5,258 nt of DNA from the NCBI GenBank assembly GCA_004377245.1, contig SOIK01000196.1, forward strand, positions 1-5,258, written 5' to 3'. Below are positions 1 through 5,258 of this stretch, one piece after another. The DNA comes from Sulfurovum sp. (lineage in GTDB: Bacteria > Campylobacterota > Campylobacteria > Campylobacterales > Sulfurovaceae). Under the pieces are notes generated by a model, which was given only the letters and a program-made list of their open reading frames with translations, did not search any database and was not told the DNA's origin. Each line of letters begins with the position of its first letter. Position 1 is the first letter of the stretch. The position numbers and the translations under genes were made by a program.

Positions 1-746
1 TGTTAGGTATGGCAGCTATTATAGGTGGCATCAAGTACGGAGAGCAGCCTTATAATATAGACTCCTCAAACTCTTACCTCTCGATGCTTCTCGTTGCCAT
101 AGGTATAGCCATGGTGGTTCCACACTTCATCGATGCAGCGCATATTGATACCTATATGATGTTTAATGTCGTAATGTTCATCTTGCTTTATGTTACTTTT
201 ACACGTATTCAGGTGAAGTCACACAGGTACTTTTTTGAGTATAAAGGAGAGGATGAGGTAGAGTGTAAAGAGGGAGAAGTATGTGAACATCATGAGATCA
301 ATGGATGGTATCACTCCGTCAATCTTATTTTAGCGATTGTAGCGATCGGTGTTCTCTCTGAAATTCTGGCTATCTTTATGAGCAATACTTTACAAACTTA
401 CGGCTTGCCTTTAGCCATAGGTGCGGTAGGTGTAGCTGTTATCTCCGCAGCCCCAGAACTTATCACCGCTGTACGTGCAGCAGTTGACAACCGTATGCAA
501 ACAGTTATTAACATTGCTTTGGGTGCTTCTCTGGCAACCATCCTTTTAACGATACCAGCTGTGATTCTTGTGACACGTTATATGGGCATGGATTTGGAAC
601 TTGCTATTACTCCGGTACAGGGTGTGATGCTAGGATTAACCTTGCTTGTGAGCATCGTAAACTTCAATGACGGTGAGACGAATGTCCTTGAAGGTTTCTT
701 GCATGTGATTTTATTTGTGGTGTTTGCTTTCTTGTTGTTTGTATAA
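1..746 (+). CDS. chaA: ChaA-type calcium/sodium:proton antiporter, C-terminal part (5' end outside window)
   Basis: Inner-membrane cation/proton exchanger of the CaCA superfamily, likely exporting Ca2+ and/or Na+ in exchange for H+. The frame is open to the left edge (codons start at position 3), so the ATG at 9 is an internal Met and the first alpha repeat lies outside the window. Counting from that Met, hydrophobic helices lie at about 23-40, 50-65, 103-124, 130-148, 164-190, 203-218 and 228-245. The second alpha repeat is clear: SAAPELITAVRAA (146-158) carries the conserved Pro-Glu, followed by NIALGASLATILLTIP (168-183), which closely resembles ChaA. The C-terminal GETNVLEGFLH (222-232) is also typical of CaCA exchangers. 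The acidic cytoplasmic loop between the two halves (77-97) contains two Cys and two adjacent His. About 247 residues are visible, against roughly 350-370 for whole family members. Family assignment is firm; the preferred cation cannot be read from the sequence. A strong terminator follows. Confidence 0.87.
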   Translation, partial: LGMAAIIGGIKYGEQPYNIDSSNSYLSMLLVAIGIAMVVPHFIDAAHIDTYMMFNVVMFILLYVTFTRIQVKSHRYFFEYKGEDEVECKEGEVCEHHEINGWYHSVNLILAIVAIGVLSEILAIFMSNTLQTYGLPLAIGAVGVAVISAAPELITAVRAAVDNRMQTVINIALGASLATILLTIPAVILVTRYMGMDLELAITPVQGVMLGLTLLVSIVNFNDGETNVLEGFLHVILFVVFAFLLFV

Positions 747-757
747 GAAGCGTTAAG

Positions 758-782
758 AAAACGACAACTGCTTGTCGTTTTT
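758..782 (+). terminator. Intrinsic terminator after the antiporter gene
   Basis: A perfect 10-bp stem (AAAACGACAA, 758-767, paired with TTGTCGTTTT, 772-781) closes a 4-base loop and ends in a run of five T (778-782), starting 12 bp after the antiporter stop codon. Read on the minus strand, the hairpin also ends in a T tract (TTTTCTT), so it could stop transcription from both sides. That would suit a formerly convergent gene, and the DUF58 relic at 873-986 points this way. Confidence 0.87.
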
Positions 783-872
783 AGCTTCGGAACCAAAACG
801 GTGCCCTGACCAACGAGAGGAAATGCCCTTGAGGTGCGGAACGAAGTGAAGCCGTGTAGACGAAACCTTAAA
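783..872. other. Unrecognised non-coding segment, less AT-rich than its surroundings
   Basis: This 90-bp stretch lies between the antiporter terminator and the DUF58 relic. It is visibly richer in G and C than the neighbouring intergenic DNA, and I can assign no protein, tRNA or rRNA to it. CGGAAC occurs twice (788-793 and 837-842), and CTTCG (785-789) could pair with CGAAG (842-846). A reverse-strand reading frame spans it, but that frame is out of register with the relic next to it and continues into the antisense of the antiporter, so it is not credible as a gene. It may be a piece of a dispersed repeat or debris from the event that left the relic. Confidence 0.4.
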
Positions 873-986
873 TTACCGAAACAACCCCACCAATTTCCCA
901 ACCACCTCATCATCCGTAAAAACCTTCACATACCGAATATCATAATGAGCAAAGTGTCCTGTTGGTTTGCCATCATTCTCTTTTAG
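873..986 (-). pseudogene. Relic of the 3' end of a DUF58 gene
   Basis: Read on the minus strand, this encodes 37 residues and a stop codon that align without gaps to the last 37 residues and stop of the intact DUF58 gene at 3584-4411. By hand count, 28 of 37 residues and 90 of 114 bases are identical (about 79%). The best-conserved core is FTDDEVVGKL plus GLFR at the C-terminus, and 19 bases (904-922 and 3615-3633) match exactly. Differences are often synonymous or conservative (Val/Ile twice), so most divergence arose while the sequence was still a working gene. Upstream on the minus strand, homology is lost beyond 986 and an in-frame stop lies at 996-998. There is no start codon ATG and no DUF58 core domain, so it cannot be functional. 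It is in the same orientation as the intact gene, with the AsmA-like gene between them. Confidence 0.87.
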
Positions 987-1063
987 TATCGGGCATTATT
1001 TAATTTCTTAATTTTTCCTCGTTGTGGTTCTTTGTATTTTAGTAATTCTATGAGTATTGTTAG

Positions 1064-1069
1064 TATAAT
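1064..1069 (+). promoter_or_regulatory. Candidate -10 element immediately before the AsmA-like gene
   Basis: A perfect TATAAT lies 5 bp upstream of the ATG at 1075, in an AT-rich leader (996-1074). There is no good -35 hexamer 16-18 bp upstream, only T-rich DNA. If used, transcription would start at or within a few bases of the ATG and give a leaderless mRNA. This fits the lack of a Shine-Dalgarno sequence before the start. An AT-rich chance match is quite possible. Confidence 0.3.
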
Positions 1070-1074
1070 GAGAC

Positions 1075-3573
1075 ATGAATAAATTACTTATTATTATATT
1101 CTCGGTTCTGTTGTCTTTGTTGCTTGTGATTATGGGTATCTTTTTCTTCTTTTTTAGTCAAAGGGGTAACGACATGCTAAAGCCCTACCTTAAACAAGAA
1201 CTAGAACAGCAGATAGGTCTACCTGTTGAAATTAGTACGTTTAAACTTGAGTCTGGCACATCTAGGTTGGATATGGTCATCAATAAACAGCTCATTGTAC
1301 GTGTAGTGGCAAATTACAGCCTATGGGATCAATCGTTTGAGGGTAGCTATCACGTTAAAGCTGACAAGTTTCTTTACAATGATGTGCAGTTAAGACAAGC
1401 AGATATCAAAGGAAACTTTAAAGGGTTTGCTGAAGATATCTACGTGGATGGGAAAGGTACAGCTTTAGATGCAGAGGTAGACTACCGTTTAAGAGTCATT
1501 GACAACTTACCTCAGAAACTTGAAGTGAACATGAAAGGTGTGCAACTTGCAGAAGTGTTGCAAGTTGCAGGGCAACCGGCCTTGGCACAAGGGAAGATAG
1601 ATGTAGAAATCAATATGCCAAACATAGGAGAAGATACGACAAAAGGATATGGGCATATAGTGCTAAATAAGGCTTACTTCAATCACAAACTAGTGAAAAA
1701 ACTTTATGACTATACCCTTCCTGAAAAAAGTTATGTAAGTGGAACAGTAGATGCAACCCTCGAAGGGAAAAATGTTAAACTAGTAGCTGATGCACAAAGC
1801 AATCTCTTTGAGGTACAGATAAAAAATGCTTCACTAAACATACTTTCTAAGCAATTGATGGCAGACTATCGTTTAGATGTGAAAGACATGCGTATTTTGA
1901 CACAAAATAAATTGGCAGGGACTTTCAAGCTAGAAGGGGAAGTGCAGGTGCAAGAGGATGAGGTACAGGCTACAGGGAAAAGTAATTCTTTAGGGGGTGA
2001 ACTTCGGTTTACTGCGGGTAAAACATCGAAGATAACCTTTGAGAAACTTGCATTAGAGAAGCTTCTGCATTTACTAAAACAACCTAACTATGCAAAAGGT
2101 GAATTGAGTGGTACGATTGTACTAGATGATAGCAGTATGAATTCAGGGACGTATGTATTGAGCATAGATAAAGGTACATTAGAGTCTAGGAGTATAGCAA
2201 AAATGTTTGGATACAAAATCCCTGCAAAGAACTCCTTTTCATTACAGTCCGAAGGGAAAATAGCCAACAAAAAACTCACGGCAAACGCCACGTTACATTC
2301 AACGTTGTCAGATGTGACATTGTCTGAGATAAAGTATGATTTGGCACAGAAAGTGTTGGTTTCAAACTATGATGTGTTACTCCATGATGTCAGAGCATTC
2401 ATGCCAGCGTCTAAAGTGAGTAAAGGCACTGCGGTAAGTGCAAAAGGTATGCTCAAGTTTACAGATAGGCTGAGCATCTCTGGTGTGACGAAGGGATTAG
2501 GCAAGAAGCTAGCCTTTAATTATGATGGCAACACAGCTAAAATAGACGCAGATCAGCTTTTTATTGGTAAGATACTCGCTTTATCTGCTTTACCTGTGTA
2601 TGTAAAGGGGACGGTTGATAGTAAAGTAGTATTAAGCAACCTTGAACCGTTAGATGGGACATTTTCGTTTAAAAGTACCAACCTTGTTACTCAGCCCAAA
2701 GAGATGAAAAAGTTGACTGGAAAGGCGTTGAAACTAAAGATAGCATTAGATACTTCAGGAACGCTCAAAAAGGGTAAAGGTTATATAAATGCGAAGATGA
2801 AGACCTCCATGGGTAACCTTTCTCTTAAAAACATGGTATATGACATACAAAACAATGTGCTTAAGAGTGACTATACGCTCAACATTCCAGATTTAAAAAA
2901 AATCTATCCACTTATTGATAAAAATCTTAACGGAGCTTTAGTTCTAAACGGACAGTTATCTAAAGGCAAAGCACTAAAAGTGACTGGTACGACAAAGTCC
3001 TTAGGAGGACAGATAAACTACACACTTGTAGGAGATAGGCTTAGCGGTAAAATTTCTACTGTGCCATTGACAAATATATTGGGGACACTAGGATATAAGA
3101 AAATTTTTCTAGGACAAGCCTCTGGAACAGCGAACTATAACCTTCAAAAGCAATTAGGAATCGTAGATCTTAGCATTGCTTCTTTTCAGATAAAGCCTAG
3201 CACTCTAACCAATACAATAAAAATGTTTTTAGGTAAAGATCCCTCTCGAATCATCTTTTCTTCTACACAGCTTCATTCCAATATCAAGGGAAATATCGTT
3301 ACCTATACGCTTCGTGCAAAAGGCACGAGAAGTTCTCTTGACATAAGTAGTGGCAGAATCAATACAATAAATAATACACATACTGCTAAATTCAAGTTTG
3401 TTTACGAGAAGCATATCGTCTACGGTAAAATTAAAGGAACACTAGATAATCCAAAAGTGACACTTGATACCACTTCGTTACTAAAAGATAAAGTGAAAGA
3501 TAAATTAAAAAATAAGCTTGAAAAAGAGCTTGGTGAGAAAGCAGGAGAATTATTAAAAGGCCTCTCTTTTTAA
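1075..3573 (+). CDS. AsmA/TamB-like membrane-anchored repeat protein (832 aa)
   Basis: Probable envelope protein of the AsmA-like (repeating beta-groove) superfamily, whose members such as TamB, YhdP and YdbH are implicated in moving phospholipids between inner and outer membranes. Residues 4-28 form one uncleaved transmembrane anchor, and the rest should lie in the periplasm. The body is alternating beta-strand sequence in about four tandem repeats of roughly 168 residues (near 67-234, 235-402, 403-570, 571-743) and a partial fifth (744-798). Markers recur in register: SLGGELRF at 305, GLGKKLAF at 474, SLGGQINY at 642; and MADYRLDV at 262, VSNYDVLL at 429, KSDYTLNI at 597. The tail (802-829) is a Lys/Glu-rich, probably amphipathic helix, common at the C-termini of AsmA-like proteins. 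The start is fixed by an in-frame TGA at 1069-1071, and the anchor follows at once. No clear ribosome-binding site is seen. The stop codon lies inside the terminator shared with the convergent DUF58 gene. The family call is confident; the lipid-transfer role is inferred. Confidence 0.85.
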   Translation: MNKLLIIIFSVLLSLLLVIMGIFFFFFSQRGNDMLKPYLKQELEQQIGLPVEISTFKLESGTSRLDMVINKQLIVRVVANYSLWDQSFEGSYHVKADKFLYNDVQLRQADIKGNFKGFAEDIYVDGKGTALDAEVDYRLRVIDNLPQKLEVNMKGVQLAEVLQVAGQPALAQGKIDVEINMPNIGEDTTKGYGHIVLNKAYFNHKLVKKLYDYTLPEKSYVSGTVDATLEGKNVKLVADAQSNLFEVQIKNASLNILSKQLMADYRLDVKDMRILTQNKLAGTFKLEGEVQVQEDEVQATGKSNSLGGELRFTAGKTSKITFEKLALEKLLHLLKQPNYAKGELSGTIVLDDSSMNSGTYVLSIDKGTLESRSIAKMFGYKIPAKNSFSLQSEGKIANKKLTANATLHSTLSDVTLSEIKYDLAQKVLVSNYDVLLHDVRAFMPASKVSKGTAVSAKGMLKFTDRLSISGVTKGLGKKLAFNYDGNTAKIDADQLFIGKILALSALPVYVKGTVDSKVVLSNLEPLDGTFSFKSTNLVTQPKEMKKLTGKALKLKIALDTSGTLKKGKGYINAKMKTSMGNLSLKNMVYDIQNNVLKSDYTLNIPDLKKIYPLIDKNLNGALVLNGQLSKGKALKVTGTTKSLGGQINYTLVGDRLSGKISTVPLTNILGTLGYKKIFLGQASGTANYNLQKQLGIVDLSIASFQIKPSTLTNTIKMFLGKDPSRIIFSSTQLHSNIKGNIVTYTLRAKGTRSSLDISSGRINTINNTHTAKFKFVYEKHIVYGKIKGTLDNPKVTLDTTSLLKDKVKDKLKNKLEKELGEKAGELLKGLSF
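1732..3303 (+). repeat. In-gene tandem repeats, three clearest units of about 168 codons
   Basis: Three successive segments of the AsmA-like protein, near residues 235-402, 403-570 and 571-743, can be laid over one another by shared landmarks. Equivalent Lys residues opening the KI(T/D/S) strand fall at 319, 489 and 659. The Gly before the next strand block falls at 358, 528 and 695. The SLGG/GLGK turn falls at 305, 474 and 642. A more diverged unit precedes them: its Gln-Pro at 167-168 matches Gln-Pro at 336-337. The likeness is at protein level; the DNA copies have diverged, so the duplications are old. Confidence 0.75.
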
Positions 3574-3582
3574 AGAGAGGCC
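3559..3582 (-). terminator. Hairpin terminator shared by the convergent AsmA-like and DUF58 genes
   Basis: A perfect 11-bp stem (GGCCTCTCTTT, 3559-3569, with AAAGAGAGGCC, 3572-3582) sits across the junction of the two convergent genes. On the minus strand, where it follows the DUF58 stop by 1 bp, the hairpin runs into TTTTAATAATT, a good intrinsic terminator. On the plus strand it is preceded by AAAA but followed by CTTAACG, so termination of the AsmA-like transcript would be weaker. The stem includes the last codons and stop codon of the AsmA-like gene. Confidence 0.82.
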
Positions 3583-3583
3583 C

Positions 3584-4411
3584 TTAACGAAATAGTCCTA
3601 TAAGTTTTCCAACTACCTCATCATCCGTAAAAATTTTCACAGAGCGAATATCATAACGAGCAAAGTGTTCTGCTAATTTCTCGTCATTTTCTTGTAGTTT
3701 TGCAAGATACTTCTCTATACTCTTACGCCCAAAGAAAGTATCCATCTTTCCCCCATTTTGTGGGCTACTAAGTGTAACTTCTCCAAGTTTCTTAGGAGAC
3801 TCTTCATCTCTATCTCTAATGATGATTGCTATGACTTCATGCTTCTGGGCTAGCAGTGATAAGTCTATCTCTTCTAAGAAGTCACCGATGACAAATACTA
3901 GTGAGGGTTTGTGTAGTCTTTTGAAGAGGTCTTGTATGGAGGAGTTGTAGTCTACTTTTGTACCGAGTAAAGAAGCTTCAAAAAGTATTTTAGAAAACTG
4001 CTCTATGTGGTAGAGGTGTTTTGTAGGCGGTGTAGTGTTGGTTTGATTATGGAAGTAGCTTATGCCTGTGAACAAGTCAGAGTTTTGCTGTGCCGCGTAG
4101 CCTAAGAGAGTGGCAACTTCTGTAAGCTTGGTTTGTTTAGCATTTCCTGACCCAAAATAGAGGCTTCCGTCCATTAAAGCAGCCACAACGACTGAGAGCT
4201 CACGGTTGGCATGTAACTCCTTTATGTAGGGTTTCCCTAGTTTTGCAGTGATGGTCCAGTTTATCTTACGGATGTCATCACCCATCTGGTACTCTCGCAA
4301 CTCTGAGAAGTCATAGCCCTCTCCGTGAAGTTTGGAGAGGTTATGTCCAGACAGTAGGGTATAGACTTGATGTCTGGCTTTGAGTTGGAGGGCTTTTAGG
4401 GCAGTATTCAT
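3584..4411 (-). CDS. DUF58 domain protein, MoxR-associated (275 aa)
   Basis: Cytoplasmic partner of the MoxR AAA+ ATPase encoded just upstream; MoxR-DUF58 pairs are thought to act as chaperone-like modules that mature or activate other proteins, often in the envelope. The family signature is textbook: SGHNLSKLHGEGYDFSELRE (21-40) followed by YQMGDDIRKINW (41-52). A von Willebrand A-like fold follows: strand LSVVVAALMD (72-81) leads to a MIDAS-like loop, DGSLYFGSG (81-89). This keeps the first Asp and Ser of DxSxS but has Tyr at the last Ser position, as is common in DUF58 proteins. The second strand and loop are LVFVIGDFLEE (171-181). There are no membrane segments, and the length is normal for short DUF58 proteins. 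ATG at 4411 is the only sensible start: the frame is open upstream through the palindrome to a stop, but without another start codon. No strong ribosome-binding site is visible. The gene is separated from moxR by 139 bp containing a REPIN, and it ends at a terminator. The last 37 codons have a decayed homologue at 873-986. Confidence 0.94.
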   Translation of the reverse strand: MNTALKALQLKARHQVYTLLSGHNLSKLHGEGYDFSELREYQMGDDIRKINWTITAKLGKPYIKELHANRELSVVVAALMDGSLYFGSGNAKQTKLTEVATLLGYAAQQNSDLFTGISYFHNQTNTTPPTKHLYHIEQFSKILFEASLLGTKVDYNSSIQDLFKRLHKPSLVFVIGDFLEEIDLSLLAQKHEVIAIIIRDRDEESPKKLGEVTLSSPQNGGKMDTFFGRKSIEKYLAKLQENDEKLAEHFARYDIRSVKIFTDDEVVGKLIGLFR

Positions 4412-4427
4412 AACTATATGCTTATAT

Positions 4428-4514
4428 TCGTCATCCTCGGGCTTGACCCGGGGATCCAGAACGGCTCATTAATATTGGGTTTGTAGATTCCCGGGTCAAG
4501 CCCGAGGATGACGA
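4428..4514. repeat. REPIN-like long palindrome between the MoxR and DUF58 genes
   Basis: A 25-bp perfect inverted repeat (4428-4452 with 4490-4514) is extended inward by one G-T wobble and an ATC/GAT match, around a central spacer of about 29 bp. Each arm is itself a small hairpin: CCTCGGG and CCCGGGG flank CTTGA. The arm beginning CGTCATCCTCGGGCTTGACC is of a kind dispersed through many bacterial genomes, and two such units in inverted order make a REPIN, mobilised in trans by REP-associated tyrosine transposases. The GC-rich arms stand out from AT-rich surroundings. No transposase gene is in the window. There is no T-run after the hairpin on either strand, so it is not a standard terminator. 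In a joint moxR-DUF58 mRNA it would fold into a very stable stem and could protect the upstream part or reduce expression of DUF58. Confidence 0.8.
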
Positions 4515-4550
4515 TGGAATGATGTGAGCGAGAGTATAAACTAGATAACA

Positions 4551-5258
4551 TCATGGTATCGGCAAAGTCTCAACAATGACAGAGATGATCTCATCTGCAC
4601 TCACTCCTTTAGCCCTAGCCTCATAAGAGAGTACGATACGGTGACGAAGTACATTGTGAATAACATACCCTATGTCAGCAGGGGTGACAAAGTCATTGCC
4701 TCGTAAAAAGGCTTTGGCTTTGGCTGCTTTGTAAAGGTCTATGGAAGCTCTTGGACTGGCACCAAACATGATACTCTCTGTGATAGAGGCTAGGTTAAAT
4801 TTGGCAGGGTCCCTGGTAGCGGAGATGAGCTGTATGATGTACAGTTCTAACTCTTTGTCTATGTGTATTTTCTCTAGTTTTTCCTGTAAAGCATGGAGTT
4901 CTTCGATGCTGAGTACCTTTTGTACCTCTGCAAAACTTTTGCTTGCTCCCTTACGCATGATCTCCAACTCTTCTTCTTCAGAGTTGTGTTTCACAACGAT
5001 CTTCATCATAAATCTGTCCAGCTGTGCTTCAGGTAGGGCATAGACTCCCTCTTGTTCTATGGGGTTCTGTGTTGCCATGACCAGAAAAGGAGATTCGAGT
5101 TTAAAAGTCTCTTCTGCGATGGTGACTTGTCTCTCTTGCATCACTTCAAGCAAGGCAGACTGTACTTTGGCAGGGGCACGGTTGATCTCGTCGGCTAGAA
5201 GCAGATGCGTAAATAGAGGGCCTTTTTTGATGCTAAAAGAGTGGTCTTGAGGATTGTA
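4551..5258 (-). CDS. MoxR-family AAA+ ATPase, C-terminal part (5' end outside window)
   Basis: ATPase of the MoxR family, a hexameric AAA+ chaperone that works with DUF58/VWA proteins. The frame is open to the right edge, giving 235 visible residues out of about 310-330 usual. The missing part should carry the Walker A loop. Numbering from the first visible residue: Walker B with the catalytic Asp-Glu is LLLADEINRAP (19-29), followed by KVQSALLEVMQERQVTI (31-47). Sensor 1 is MATQNPIEQEG (61-71), the Arg-finger region is QLDRF (79-83, Arg82), and sensor 2 in the lid domain is GASPRASIDL (166-175, Arg170). The C-terminal lid (about 140-235) includes the usual FVTPADI segment. All catalytic motifs visible are intact. 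A TTG at 5151-5153 that could be mistaken for a start is an internal Leu between Walker B and sensor 1. It is followed in the same direction by DUF58 after a 139-bp gap, longer than is usual for this operon because a REPIN sits there. Confidence 0.97.
   Translation of the reverse strand, partial: YNPQDHSFSIKKGPLFTHLLLADEINRAPAKVQSALLEVMQERQVTIAEETFKLESPFLVMATQNPIEQEGVYALPEAQLDRFMMKIVVKHNSEEEELEIMRKGASKSFAEVQKVLSIEELHALQEKLEKIHIDKELELYIIQLISATRDPAKFNLASITESIMFGASPRASIDLYKAAKAKAFLRGNDFVTPADIGYVIHNVLRHRIVLSYEARAKGVSADEIISVIVETLPIP

Noticed and set aside
752..800. Integron attC-like site after the antiporter
   Set aside because: GTTAAGA does not fit the core GTTRRRY, no matching RYYYAAC partner is present, and the hairpin with T-run is explained by a terminator.
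578..913. Minus-strand reading frame of 111 codons
   Set aside because: It mixes antisense of the antiporter, the terminator hairpin and the non-coding segment, and it runs in a different frame from the DUF58 relic it overlaps. Its translation resembles no known protein.
2088..3414. Short minus-strand frames inside the AsmA-like gene (2088-2291, 3229-3414)
   Set aside because: They are antisense to an intact, repeat-structured coding sequence and show no start context or recognisable domain.
4428..4514. Palindrome as a rho-independent terminator of moxR
   Set aside because: The stem is very long, but no T-run follows it on either strand, and its arms have the typical REP sequence. It fits a REPIN better.
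4533..4538. TATACT on the minus strand as a separate promoter for DUF58
   Set aside because: The nearest -35-like hexamer (TTGCCG, 4560-4565) is 21 bp away, too far, and the transcript would start with the whole palindrome. The support is too weak.
4741..5250. Two plus-strand reading frames opposite moxR
   Set aside because: They are shadows of the MoxR coding sequence, whose catalytic motifs are all in the minus-strand frame.

Overview
The window looks like chromosomal DNA from an AT-rich Gram-negative bacterium. An outer membrane is implied by the AsmA/TamB-like protein. The gene content and style fit a Campylobacterota-type genome such as Sulfurovum or Sulfurimonas, but no marker gene here proves that, so the assignment is low confidence. 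Four protein genes are present, two of them cut by the window edges.

Layout. (1) Positions 1-746, plus strand: the C-terminal two thirds of a ChaA-type Ca2+(Na+)/H+ antiporter, followed by a strong intrinsic terminator at 758-782. (2) Positions 783-1074: a gene-poor stretch. It holds an unrecognised, less AT-rich segment (783-872), a 114-bp relic of the 3' end of a DUF58 gene in reverse orientation (873-986), and the leader of the next gene. (3) Positions 1075-3573, plus strand: an 832-residue AsmA/TamB-like, membrane-anchored protein built from about four tandem repeats of roughly 168 residues. (4) Positions 3584-4411, minus strand: an intact DUF58 gene that converges on the AsmA-like gene with 10 bp between the stop codons and a shared hairpin terminator. 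(5) Positions 4428-4514: a long perfect palindrome of the REPIN type. (6) Positions 4551-5258, minus strand: the C-terminal part of a MoxR-family AAA+ ATPase. It is the upstream partner of the DUF58 gene and runs off the right edge.

How the parts relate. MoxR and DUF58 proteins form a widespread two-component chaperone-like system (AAA+ ATPase plus a degenerate von Willebrand A/MIDAS partner). Here the pair ends at a terminator without the BatA/B/D-type genes that often follow, and a REPIN separates the two genes. The AsmA-like protein probably acts in the envelope, possibly in lipid transport between membranes. The antiporter acts in cation and pH homeostasis.

The most notable observation is that the 3' end of the DUF58 gene occurs twice in direct orientation, at 3584-3697 (functional) and 873-986 (relic, about 79% identical). 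The two copies bracket the AsmA-like gene. Most substitutions leave the protein sequence similar, so the relic appears to come from a diverged homologue of the DUF58 gene and not from a recent local duplication. This suggests a past insertion or allele replacement at this locus.
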